The translations under genes were made by a program, and so were the position numbers. A stretch of DNA of 64,000 nt from Rhabditoides inermis (Eukaryota > Nematoda > Chromadorea > Rhabditida > Rhabditidae), in the NCBI GenBank assembly GCA_963966185.1, contig CAWZYM010000194.1, forward strand, positions 1 to 64,000, written 5' to 3'. Positions 20,631 through 31,459 of the stretch are shown here, in pieces. The first letter of the stretch is position 1. Every line of letters begins with the position of its first letter. Under the pieces are notes generated by a model. The model was not told the origin of the DNA. It worked only from the letters and a program-made list of their open reading frames with translations, and did not search any database.

Positions 20631-21969
20631 TAGACGCCCGCTCACAGCCGGCTACGAGGTCTGAAGTTTCGCTCTTCGACGTGCCAGATACTCAGGTAAT
20701 AATCGTTAATAAATATTTTAATTTCTATCACTCTGTCTAGCCCCGTTGCAGGTGGTGTTTGACCATTCGTCTTGGCAGACCATACAGACAGCCACACCGA
20801 TCAGCGACACGGGCCCGTTCAGTTTTGAGATTTGTCGGAATAGAAAGTACTTGGACCTTGCACGTTCATACGTGTGCATGCGTCTGAGACTCAATCGAGA
20901 CTCGAAAAAGGGTACCACTCCTACTCCCAACGCTGCATTTATCAACTACATTGGGGCCACCTTCTTTTCGCACGCCAAGCTCGAAATCAACAACACTGAA
21001 ATTTACGACTGTCCGCATTACGCGTACAAATCGTTTATCGAAATGTTCTTGAACAATGACGAGCAGGAGAAGCGCAGTCTGCTGCAGGCTTCCGGCTATT
21101 TTGACGACGCTGGCGATCTGGATAGTGAGAGCAATACCGGGTACATGACACGCGTTAAAATGCTAAAGAGCGGCGAGGTCGACTTGGTGACGCCCGTACA
21201 CATCGACCCCATGCTTGTGTCGCGTCTGATGATTCCACACGTAGACATGCGCGTCACGTTCTATAGAAACACTGACAAGTTTGTGCTGGAATCACACGAT
21301 ACCACTCTACCTGAAGATTTGTCAGTGAGCGTGATATCAATGAGTCTGATGGTCAAAACTGTCGAAGTGGTCGCGTCGGCGAACTTGGCGATCGAGAAAA
21401 TGCTACTGCAGCACCCGGCCAAGTACCCCTACAAGAGATCGCAGATCAAGATCATTGCCGTACCGGGCGATCGATTCGACATCCCCTTCTCCACCTTGTT
21501 CACTAACGTCATACCACGACGCATAATAGTGTGTTTTGTGAAAGATGCGGCGTATCAGGGCGCACTCGATAGCAGCCCTTTCAATTTTGTAAACGCAAAC
21601 GTGAGCGAGATTGCGATCGACGCAGGAGGTCGACTGTTCCCCTCTCAGCCGCTCGCCATCGATTTCGAAAACTCTCGCTACGCGCAGCTGTTCACGTTGT
21701 TCTACGAGAGTATCGGCAACATTGGCAGCAGCCATACTCCCTCTGTCTCGTACAAGGAGTTTGCTCAGGGCAAGACGTTCTTCGCTTTCAATCTCGCCGC
21801 CGCGGACCACGATCAAGGATTCGAGCTGATAAGCACCGGGACGACTCAGATCAAAATCAAATTCGGCAAGAAAACGCCCGCAACGGGCTATCAAATGATT
21901 GCGTATTGCGAATTTGACGGATTGTATACAATTGACCAATTTAGAAACGTTTCGCACGCTTACCAATAA
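20618..21969 (+). CDS. MCP: Major capsid protein (double jelly roll), one intron
   Basis: Two exons, 20618-20695 and 20752-21969, phase 0, giving 431 residues. The first 26 codons, from an ATG inside the previous ORF, join at CAG|gtaata..cag. The product has the layout of Polinton double-jelly-roll capsid proteins: an N-terminal VPDTQ lead-in, GPFSFEI with YLDLARS, then a conserved NYIGATFFSHAKLEINN region and PYKRSQIKI / IPRRIIV in the second barrel. It forms the hexon-like trimer of the shell. The 56-bp intron contains an AATAAA (20708-20713). The reading frame is otherwise uninterrupted. It is at the short end for the family. Confidence 0.92.
20696..20751 (+). other. Short intron in the major capsid gene
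   Basis: GT..AG, 56 bp, with an in-intron AATAAA at 20708-20713. Without splicing, the second exon has no ATG before the conserved N-terminal segment, which is why the intron is called. Confidence 0.75.
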
Positions 21970-22060
21970 TTTTGTGCGTTTTTCTCTGCTATTCTTCCAA
22001 CATAAATGATGTCCGTTAACTCCAGCTGTGTATCATTGTCAGTATTGCCGGTTTGTCGTC

Positions 22061-22521
22061 ATGTGGGTCAGCCTCCCTGTTGCACTGTATCTGCGCTACA
22101 ACATTGACTTGTCCGAGTCGCCGGACTGCTCCGCCCTATCGCGCGCGCTCGCCGGCGCCACTCTCCGCACCTCGCACACGCCTGTCAGCAAGCACGTGTC
22201 GGACGGGGTGGTTCTCCGCTTCAGCAGCGCGACACGCTACAAGTGAGTGTGGGAATATGCACATGTGATAGGAGGTGATTGGTTGCAGGATGAACGCAGA
22301 TGTTTCCGTGATGGCTGCCGACGGATTGTTGTTCACGCCGTACGATGACGTCACGATGTCTATGCGGGTAAACACACAACCCTCAATACTGCTATGCATA
22401 TGTTTTATTTCAGGACTATTACTATCAAAAACACAATATGATCCTCGAGTACCCGTTCGCCCCGGTATACAAGTACGGCACCGACTCGTACCCTCTTGAA
22501 GTTCTCGAAGTCGAGATTTGA
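22061..22521 (+). CDS. Unrecognised 122-aa protein, three exons
   Basis: Exons 22061-22242, 22289-22367 and 22414-22521 join in phase (phases 2 and 0) with good gtgagt/gtaaac donors and ttgcag/tttcag acceptors, ending in TGA. The N-terminus is hydrophobic and the C-terminus is aromatic and acidic (DYYYQ, then EVLEVEI). No family was recognised. It sits between the major capsid and protease genes, so a virion role is plausible. Unlike most of the virion cassette it has two introns. The start at 22061 gives the best codon bias; an upstream in-frame extension to 22028 is possible. Confidence 0.68.
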
Positions 22522-22550
22522 TAAGGATGATGATCATTTGAATAACTGTA

Positions 22551-23027
22551 ATGTTATCGACCGGTGATATCGATAAAATGTTATCCAGATGTGTACATAG
22601 TCGGAGTATTTTTCGGGGGACGCGCCCCTGTGATAGAATTCCGCATTTATTGGAGGGGCGAGACAACGGGGTTGTGTTGAATTTGGATGATTCCACTCTG
22701 CCCGGAAGACATTGGGTTGCGATTTTTGTTAATAAGCGCGGCGTGTGCGACTATTTCGATTCGACCGGCGCGCCCGCCGAGCCCACGATTGAAAAGTTTT
22801 TGCAGAAATTCACAAAGTGTCGCCGCAACAGTACACAGTTTCAGCATATGCTAAGTAATGTTTGCGGATATTACGCAGTTTTATTCATTATGATGCGCTC
22901 TCGAGGTTATTCTTTCTCTTCCATCGTCAAATCATTCAATCCCTTTAAATGCGCTGAAAACGACAAAAAGGTATGCGCGAGAGTGGCAAAACATTTGGCT
23001 GTGTGTTGCCCTTCACATCTCCGCTAG
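22551..23027 (+). CDS. PRO: Adenain-like cysteine protease
   Basis: 158 residues. Maturation protease of Polintons, related to adenovirus protease and Ulp1 folds (C5/C48). The catalytic set is visible: H54 in PGRHW, D70 in DYFDSTG, Q98 in the oxyanion-hole position, and C105 in NVCGYY. The Q-to-C distance of 7 and the His position match adenain. It presumably cleaves the pVI/pX-like and other virion proteins. Single exon, intact, starting 29 bp after the preceding stop. It is shorter at the C-terminus than adenain, as usual for Polintons. Confidence 0.93.
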   Translation: MLSTGDIDKMLSRCVHSRSIFRGTRPCDRIPHLLEGRDNGVVLNLDDSTLPGRHWVAIFVNKRGVCDYFDSTGAPAEPTIEKFLQKFTKCRRNSTQFQHMLSNVCGYYAVLFIMMRSRGYSFSSIVKSFNPFKCAENDKKVCARVAKHLAVCCPSHLR

Positions 23028-23055
23028 TCATTGTCTGATTTACATTCGTCGAATC

Positions 23056-23658
23056 ATGTTCTTTATTTCGAACCCTCTTTCCATTTCCCCCTCCGACGAG
23101 AACGTGATTGCAACGCTCGAGAGCGACCTTGTCGCTGACGGAGAGACGCCCGTTTTTGACGAGTCGTCGGTTACGATAAAGCAAGAGGAGAAACACGAGG
23201 AGGAGGAGGAGCAGCAGCAGCAGCATCAAACGCAAGAGAATCCGACGGAGAAGAAGAAGGAGATAGACGCTAATGATGAGCAGGAGGAGCAGGAGGAGCA
23301 GGAGGAGGAAGACGAGGTGGAGGAGGAGCAGGAGGGTGAGGGAGAGGAGGAGGAGGAGGAGCTTGCCGAAAACGACGAGAATGCGCGCATGGATGCAGGA
23401 AATATCGTTATGCGTGATAACACGAAAGAGTATGAGACTCTGAAGGAGCAGGCAGCAGAGAAGAAGGACGTTGCTGTGCAGACTTGCCACGTCTGCCAGG
23501 CCGCGGCGGCCCGCAAGGCACTGCGCCAGAAGAAGCGAACCGACAACACCGCTCTTTCCGCGCATCGCACAATCGAAAAGACAAACACTCTTAAGAAGCT
23601 GGCGTGCATTCCTCTCTTTATTGATTCTAACGAAAAGGTTTATATTCGCATCGCTTGA
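23056..23658 (+). CDS. Acidic protein with Glu-rich middle and a CxxC
   Basis: 200 residues, ATG 23056, 28 bp after the protease stop. Residues about 45-115 are an almost pure Glu/Gln/Asp tract, followed by a helical stretch. A CHVC pair (about residue 143) is followed by a basic helix and an ordered tail ending IPLFIDSNEKVYIRIA. No family was recognised. The tract is encoded by GAG-rich repeats, so length variation is likely. It could be a chaperone-like or disordered scaffold. The ordered ends suggest a real gene rather than a repeat artefact. Confidence 0.7.
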   Translation: MFFISNPLSISPSDENVIATLESDLVADGETPVFDESSVTIKQEEKHEEEEEQQQQHQTQENPTEKKKEIDANDEQEEQEEQEEEDEVEEEQEGEGEEEEEELAENDENARMDAGNIVMRDNTKEYETLKEQAAEKKDVAVQTCHVCQAAAARKALRQKKRTDNTALSAHRTIEKTNTLKKLACIPLFIDSNEKVYIRIA

Positions 23659-24131
23659 TTAACCGTTGTTTATCTATGAAGACACATAAATATTAATTAT
23701 CAGTATTCTTTTTTCTTTATTGTGAAGCAGACGTTGCTGACGGTAGAGTCTTTTTGTAGCGACACTGCAATGTTAATAAGTTATTTATATACATTCCAAA
23801 ATCGTCTACCTGCGTCTCGCTGTATCACAGGCGTCACCGCGACACATGGCCGCTATCCGTGCAAAATGTGGCGTGTAGACGTCACCTCAGGCATGAGACG
23901 ACACCACACACATGTTTTTGTGTCTGTCTACAAGACAAACGCAATAGGGCGTGATTGTATGTAGTATGCACACCGAGCACAATATATGTGTGAATGTCAG
24001 ACAACAACAAAAACGACCGCACACGACAAAAGGAGGTCACATACTGCCGCTCCGCAACACCCCTCCATCAACACAGCGTAATGAATCATGAATCAACAAA
24101 TTTTTATCTCAACAATGACCTGTTTAACCCT
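23659..24131. other. Convergent intergenic region in the Polinton
   Basis: Lies between the 3' ends of the plus-strand cassette and the minus-strand gene. It is AT-rich (cataaatatt near 23685). A plus-strand open frame of about 80 codons at 23722-23964 lacks an ATG at its listed end, coding bias or family resemblance, so it is not called. Confidence 0.5.
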
Positions 24132-24772
24132 CTAGGCGTCGGGCGTCTTGGCGGCGAGAGCTGCCGCTCGCTGGGGCCAGCTCTCGTTGAACTGCTCGAA
24201 TTTGACCTCCCATGCTTCGATCTGCGCACCGTGCTGGTTCTTGAACTCCCTCAACATCATCCGCGCCAGATGGAGGGTCCCCTGCACCGTGTTCGACTTC
24301 TGAAAGAGTTAATTTGAATACGGACGATGCGATAGTGAATCAAAAGAAAACAATCGCATAAGGGGATTAATCGCGGTAATACAACAAATTGTATAGTTAT
24401 AATAGCGATGCGTACTTACCAGCTTCCACAGCACATCAAAAGCATCATCCAGCGAGCAATCTTGTTCAGCCCCGACCGCGGCCTTGTGATCCACGTTGGG
24501 GTTCTCCCTCACCAACTTCTCGGCGGCGGTGATGTTGGCCTCCATCGTCCGAATCTGAATAAGAAAAAACACAGTGACTCGCTGTCGTCAAACACCATCG
24601 CCAACACACACACACAACCTACACATTAAACCGGCAAATAATTGAAATGACTCACCGCCGAGATCAAGTCGCGCTTCAGCTTCGACGTGTGCGCGTAGAA
24701 TTGAACATCCACGGCGGCTTGCGCGATGAAGCCGATGTGGAGGGAGATCATTCCGGTCGAGTTGTGGGTCAT
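24132..24772 (-). CDS. Unrecognised helical protein, three exons, minus strand
   Basis: Exons on the minus strand: 24772-24656 (ATG), 24554-24420, 24299-24132 (TAG). All junctions are phase 0 with gtgagt/gtaagt donors and ttcag acceptors, giving 139 residues. Third positions are strongly G/C biased, as in the left-half genes, supporting it as real. The product is predicted helical, with Glu/Ala/Lys-rich stretches and Trp residues near the end; there is no signal peptide. No family was recognised. It is the only gene on this strand in the element, divergent from the host side and adjacent to the right terminal repeat. That position is typical for accessory or cargo genes. Confidence 0.75.
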
Positions 24773-25024
24773 TTTGAGAAACTACAAGTAACGAATAAAG
24801 TTGAATACAAGAAACACACAAGGAACGAATAAAGTTGCAACAAACAAAAAACGAAAGTTGAATCGATTGCGATTCGGATCGAGTCCTTGTCTCACCCGCA
24901 TTGTATCTCCATCTTTCGTTCGACGCCTGCCGCGCTCTCCCCTCGCACACTATTTCGCGGCTTGCTTGCCATTTCACTCGCTTCGAACACCCATCTCTTT
25001 CTCGGAGAGAGAGGAGAGACCGTC
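24773..25024. other. Probable promoter/leader region of the minus-strand gene
   Basis: 252 bp between the ATG at 24772 and the right terminal repeat. No ORF is convincing. It has AT-rich sequence next to the ATG and CG-rich sequence near the terminal repeat. No core element was identified with confidence. Confidence 0.4.
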
Positions 25025-25213
25025 CGCGCGCAAAAGAGGCGTGGTCTAAAGAGGCGGCGCAAAAGGGGCGTGACTTGAGGGGGCGGGGCGAAAGTAGGCG
25101 TGACTAGAAGGGGCGGAGCGAGAGTAGGCGTGGCTTAAGGAGGCGGAGCGAAAGGGGGCGTGGCTCCAAGGGGCGGTACAAGCAAATGACTGGTACTGGC
25201 CCCATGTCTCTCT
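25025..25213 (-). repeat. Right terminal inverted repeat of the Polinton
   Basis: Inverted partner of 5133-5321, ending ctggccccatgtctctct. It has the same five GC-rich subunits in reverse with a few substitutions and small indels, so the two ends are close to but not fully identical. Confidence 0.93.
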
Positions 25214-25219
25214 GGTGTA
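25214..25219. repeat. Target site duplication GGTGTA, right
   Basis: Exact copy of 5127-5132. The interrupted monomer resumes immediately (ggtgtagagtgataattc). Confidence 0.96.
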
Positions 25220-28200
25220 GAGTGATAATTCTGAAGGAACCTGTCGCTCACACGTATTTAAACCAATGCAATCGATAGGCGAACAAATGCGGGCCTGTTC
25301 GAGGCTTTCTATTCACGTCAGATGGTGGTCGACGATGAGCGCAGGGGCGGACGACATCCAAAGTCGCATCTCATTGTGATGGTGTAGAGTGATAATTCTG
25401 AAGGAACCTGTCGCTCACACGTATTCAAACCTTCAATGCGATCAATATGCGAACAAATGCGGGCCTGTTCGAGACTTTCTATTCACGTCAGATGGTGGTC
25501 GACGATGAGCGCAGGGGCGGACGACATCCAAAGTCGCATCTCATTGTGATGGTGTAGAGTGATAATTCTGAAGGAACCTGTCGCTGACACGTATTTAAAC
25601 CTTCAATGCAATCCATAGGCGAACAAATGCGGGCCTGTTCGAGGCTTTCTATTCACGTCAGATGGTGGTCGACGATGAGCGCAGGGGCGGACGACATCCA
25701 AAGTCGCATCTCATTGTGATGGTGTAGAGTGATAATTCAGAAGGAACCTGTCGCTCACACTTATTCAAACCTTCAATGCGATCAAAATGCGGAAATATGC
25801 GGGCCTGTTCGAGGCTTTCTATTCACGTCAGATGGTGGTCGACGATGAGCGCAGGGGAGGACGACATCCAAAGTCGCATCTCATTGTGATGGTGTAGAGT
25901 GATAATTCTGAAGGAACCTGTCGCTCACACTTGTTAAAACCTTCAATGCGAACAACATGCGTAATTATGCGGTCCTGTTCGAGGGTTTCTGATCACGTCA
26001 GATGGTTGTCGACGATGAGCGCAGGGGAGGACGACATCCAAAGTCGCATCTCATTGTGATGGTGTAGAGTGATAAATCTGAAGGAACCTGTCTATCACAC
26101 TTATTTAAACCTTCAACGCGATCATTTTGCGGAATTATGCGGGCCTGTTCGAGACTTTCTATTTACGTCAGATGGTAGTCGACGATGAGCTCAGGGGAGG
26201 AAGACATCCAAAGTTGCATCTCATTGTGATGGTGTAGAGTGATAATTCTGAAGGAACCTGTCTATCACACTTATTTAAACCTTCAACGCGATCATTTTGC
26301 GGAATTATGCGGGCCTGTTCGAGACTTTCTATTTACGTCAGATGGTAGTCGACGATGAGCGCAGGGGAGGAAGACATCCAAAGTCGCATCTCATTGTGAT
26401 GGTGTAGAGTGATAATTCTGAAGGAACCTGTCGCTCACACTTATTTGAACTTTCAATGCAATCAATATGCAAAAAAAATGCGGGTCTGTTCGAGGCTTTC
26501 TATTCGCGTCAGATGGTGGTCGACGATGAGCGCAGGGGCGGACGACATCCAAAGTCGCATCTCATTGTGATGGTGTAGAGTGAAAATTCTGAAGGAACCT
26601 GCCGCTCACTCTTATTTAAACCTTCAATGCGATCAATCTGCGGAATTATGCGGGCCTGTTCGAGGCTTTCTATTCACGTCAGATGGTGGTCGACGATGAG
26701 CGCAGGGGCGGAAGACATCCAAAGTCGCATCTCATTGTGACGGTGTAGAGTGAAAATTCTGAAGGAACCTGTCGCTCACACTTAATTAAACCTTCAATGC
26801 AATCAATGTGCGGAATTATGCGGGCCTGTTCGAGGCTTTCTATTCACGTCAGATGGTGGTCGACGATGAGCGCAGGGGCGGAAGACATCCAAAGTCGCAT
26901 CTCATTGTGACGGTGTAGAGTGAAAATTCTGAAGGAACCTGTCGCTCACACTTAATTAAACCTTCAATGCAATCAATCTGCGGAATTATGCGGGCCTGTT
27001 CGAGACTTTCTATTTACGTCAGATGGTAGTCGACGATGAGCGCAGGGGAGGAAGACATCCAAAGTTGCATCTCATTGTGATGGTGTAGAGTGATAATTCT
27101 GAAGGAACCTGTCGCTCACACTTATTTGAACTTTCAATGCAATCAATATGCGAAAAAATGCGGGTCTGTTCGAGGCTTTCTATTCGCGTCAGATGGTGGT
27201 CGACGATGAGCGCAGGGGCGGACGACATCCAAAGTCGCATCTCATTGTGACGGTGTAGAGTGAAAGTTCTGAAGGAACCTGTCGCTCACACTTAATTAAA
27301 TCTTCAATGCAAACACTATGCAAAAATATGCGGGCCTGTTCGAGACTTTCTATTTACGTCAGATGGTAGTCGACGATGAGCGCAGGGGCGGACGACATCC
27401 AAAGTCGCATCTCATTGTGATGGTGTAGAGTGATAATTCTGAAGGAACCTGTCGCTCACACTTATCTAAACTTCCAATGCGAATAACATGCGTAATTATG
27501 CGGGCCTGTTCGAGGCTTTCTGATCACGTCAGATGGTGGTCGACGATGAGCGCAGGGGCGGACGACATCCAAAGTCGCATCTCATTGTGATGGTGTAGAG
27601 AGATAATTCTGAAGGAACCTGTCGCTCACACTTATTTAGACCTCAACTGCAAACACTATGCAAAAATATGCGGGTCTGTTCGAGGCTTTCTATTCACGTC
27701 AGATGGTGGTCGATGATGAGCGCAGGGGCGGACGACATCCAAAGTCGCATCTCATTGTGATGGTGTAGAGTGATAATTCTGAAGGAAACTGTCGCTCACA
27801 CTTTTTTAAACCTTTATGGCGATCAATATGTAGAAATATGCGGGCCTGTTCGAGACTTTCTATTTACGTCAGATGGTAGTCGACGATGAGCTCAGGGGAG
27901 GAAGACATCCAAACTCGCATCTCATTGTGATGGTGTAGAGTGATAATTCTGAAAGAACCTGTCGCTCACACTTATTTAAACCTTCAATTCGATCAATATG
28001 CGGAAATATGCGGGCCTGTTCGAGGCTTTTTATTCACGTCAGATGGTGGTCGACGATGAGCGCAGGGGCGGACGACATCCAAAGTCGCATCTCATTGTGA
28101 TGGTGTAGAGTGATGATTCTGAAAGAACCTGTCGCTCACGCTTATTTAAACCTTCAATTCGATCAATATGCGGAAATATGCGGGCCTGTTCGAGACTTTC

Positions 28201-31200
28201 TATTCACGTCAGATGGTGGTCGACGATGAGCGCAGGTGCGGACGACATCCAAAGTCGCATCTCATTGTGATGGTGTAGAGTGATGATTCTGAAAGAACCT
28301 GTCGCTCACACCTATTTAAACCTTCAATGCGATCAATATGCGAAAATATGCGGGCCTGTTCGAGGCTTTCTATTCACGTCAGATGGTGGTCGACGATGAG
28401 CGCAGGGGCGGACGACATCCAAAATCGCATCTCATTGTGATGGTGTAGAGTGATTATTTTGAAGTAACCTGTCGCTCACACCTATTTAAACCTTCAATTC
28501 GATCAATATGCGGAAATATGCGGGCCTGTTCGAGACTTTCTATTCACGTCAGATGGTGGTCGACGATGAGCGCAGGTGCGGACGACATCCAAAATCGCAT
28601 CTCATTGTGATGGTGTAGAGTGATTATTTTGAAGTAACCTGTCGCTCACACCTATTTAAACCTTCAATGCGATCAATATGCGAAAATATGCGGGCCTGTT
28701 CGAGGCTTTCTATTCACGTCAGATGGTGGTCGACGATGAGCGCAGGGGCGGACGACATCCAAAATCGCATCTCATTGTGATGGTGTAGAGTGATAATTCT
28801 GAAGTAACCTGTCGCTCACACCTATTTAAACCTTCAATGCGATCAATATGCGGAAATATGCGGGCCTGTTCGAGACTTTCTATTCACGTCAGATGGTGGT
28901 CGACGATGAGCGCAGGGGAGGACGACATCCAAAGTCGCATCTCATTGTGATGGTGTAGAGTGATAATTCTGAAGGAACCTGTCGCTCACACTTGTTTTAA
29001 TCTTCGCAGCGATCAATATGCGAAAATATGCGGGCCTGTTCGAGGCTTTCTATTCACGTCAGATGGTGGTCGACGATGAGCGCAGGGGCGGACGACATTC
29101 AAAGTCGCATCTCATTGTGATGGTGTAGAGTGATAATTCAGAAGGAACCTGTCGCTCACACTTATTCAAACCTTCAATGCGATCAAAATGCGGAAATATG
29201 CGGGCCTGTTCGAGGCTTTCTATTCACGTCAGATGGTAGTCGACGATGAGCTCAGGGGAGGAAGACATCCAAAGTTGCATCTCATTGTGATGGTGTAGAG
29301 TGATAATTCTGAAGGAACCTGTCTATCACACTTATTTAAACCTTCAACGCGATCATTTTGCGGAATTATGCGGGCCTGTTCGAGACTTTCTATTTACGTC
29401 AGATGGTAGTCGACGATGAGCGCAGGGGAGGAAGACATCCAAAGTCGCATCTCATTGTGATGGTGTAGAGTGATAATTCTGAAGGAACCTGTCGCTCACA
29501 CTTATTTGAACTTTCAATGCAATCAATATGCGAAAAAATGCGGGTCTGTTCGAGGCTTTCTATTCACGTCAGATGGTGGTCGACGATGAGCGCAGGGGCG
29601 GACGACATCCAAAGTCGCATCTCATTGTGATGGTGTAGAGTGAAAATTCTGAAGGAACCTGTCGCTCACTCTTATTTAAACCTTCAATGCGATCAATCTG
29701 CGGAATTATGCGGGCCTGTTCGAGGCTTTCTATTCACGTCAGATGGTGGTCGACGATGAGCGCAGGGGCGGAAGACATCCAAAGTCGCATCTCATTGTGA
29801 CGGTGTAGAGTGAAAATTCAGAAGGAACCTGTCGCTCACACTTAATTAAACCTTCAATGCAATCAATGTGCGGAATTATGCGGGCCTGTTCGAGGCTTTC
29901 TATTCACGTCAGATGGTGGTCGACGATGAGCGCAGGGGCGGAAGACATCCAAAGTCGCATCTCATTGTGACGGTGTAGAGTGAAAATTCTGAAGGAACCT
30001 GTCGCTCACGCTTAATTAAACCTTCAATGCAATCAATGTGCGGAACTATGCGGGCCTGTTCAAGGCTTTCTATTCACGTCAGATGATGGTCGACGATGAG
30101 CGCAGGGGCGGAAGACATCCGAAGTCGCATTTCATTGTGATGGTGTAGAGTGAAAATTCTGAAGGAACCTGTCGCTCACACTTGTTTAAACCTCCAATGC
30201 GATCAATAGGCGGAATCATTCGGGCCTGTTCGAGGCTTTCTATTCACGTCAGATGGTAGTCGACGATGAGCGCAGGGGCGGACGACATCCAAAGTCGCAT
30301 CTCATTCTGATGGTGTAGAGTGATAATTCTGAAGGAACCTGTCGCTCACACTTATTTAAACCTTCACAGCGATCAATATGCGGAGTTATGCGGGCCTGTT
30401 CGAGGCTTTCTATTCACGTCAGATGGTGGTCGACGATGAGCGCAGGGGCGGACAACATCCAAAGTCGCATCTCATTGTGATGGTGTAGAGTGATAATTCT
30501 GAAGGAACATGTCGCTTACACTTGTTAAAACCTTCAATGCGATCAAAATGCGGAAATATGCGGGCCTGTTCGAGGCTTTCTATTCACGTCAGATGGTGGT
30601 CGACGATGAGCGCAGGGGAGGACGACATCCAAAGTCGTATCTCATTGTGATGGTGTAGAGTGATAATTCTGAAGGAACCTGTCGCTCACACGTATTTAAA
30701 CCTCCAATGCGATCAATAGGCGGAATCATTCGGGCCTGTTCGAGGCTTTCTATTCACGTCAGATGGTAGTCGACGATGAGCGCAGGGGCGGACGACATCC
30801 AAAGTCGCATCTCATTCTGATGGTGTAGAGTGATAATTCTGAAGGAACCTGTCGCTCACACTTATTTAAACCTTCACAGCGATCAATATGCGGAGTTATG
30901 CGGGCCTGTTCGAGGCTTTCTATTCACGTCAGATGGTGGTCGACGATGAGCGCAGGGGCGGACAACATCCAAAGTCGCATCTCATTGTGATGGTGTAGAG
31001 TGATAATTCTGAAGGAACATGTCGCTTACACTTGTTAAAACCTTCAATGCGATCAAAATGCGGAAATATGCGGGCCTGTTCGAGGCTTTCTATTCACGTC
31101 AGATGGTGGTCGACGATGAGCGCAGGGGAGGACGACATCCAAAGTCGTATCTCATTGTGATGGTGTAGAGTGATAATTCTGAAGGAACCTGTCGCTCACA

Positions 31201-31459
31201 CGTATTTAAACCTTCAATGCAATCGATAGGCGAACAAATGCGGGCCTGTTCGAGGCTTTCTATTCACGTCAGATGGTGGTCGACGATGAGCGCAGGGGCG
31301 GACGACATCCAAAGTCGCATCTCATTGTGATGGTGTAGAGTGATAATTCTGAAGGAACCTGTCGCTCACACGTATTCAAACCTTCAATGCGATCAATATG
31401 CGAACAAATGCGGGCCTGTTCGAGACTTTCTATTCACGTCAGATGGTGGTCGACGATGA

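Larger units (their letters stand above)
5133..25213 (+). mobile_element. Polinton/Maverick (endogenous polintovirus-like) element, 20,081 bp
   Basis: Bounded by 189-bp inverted repeats that begin agagagacatggggccag on the left and end with the complement on the right, with 6-bp direct duplications outside. Inside lie all the diagnostic Polinton genes: protein-primed PolB, DDE integrase with chromodomain, FtsK/HerA-type ATPase, adenain-like protease, major and minor capsid proteins. The length is typical of the class (about 15-20 kb or more). Genes run on the plus strand except one at the right end. The left half is intron-rich; the right half is compact with overlapping ORFs. Identical target duplications and mostly intact genes suggest recent insertion. 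Only the ATPase shows a break. Confidence 0.97.

Noticed and set aside
23722..23964. 80-codon ORF between the acidic gene and the minus-strand gene
   Set aside because: No ATG at the listed start, neutral codon use and no recognisable motif.
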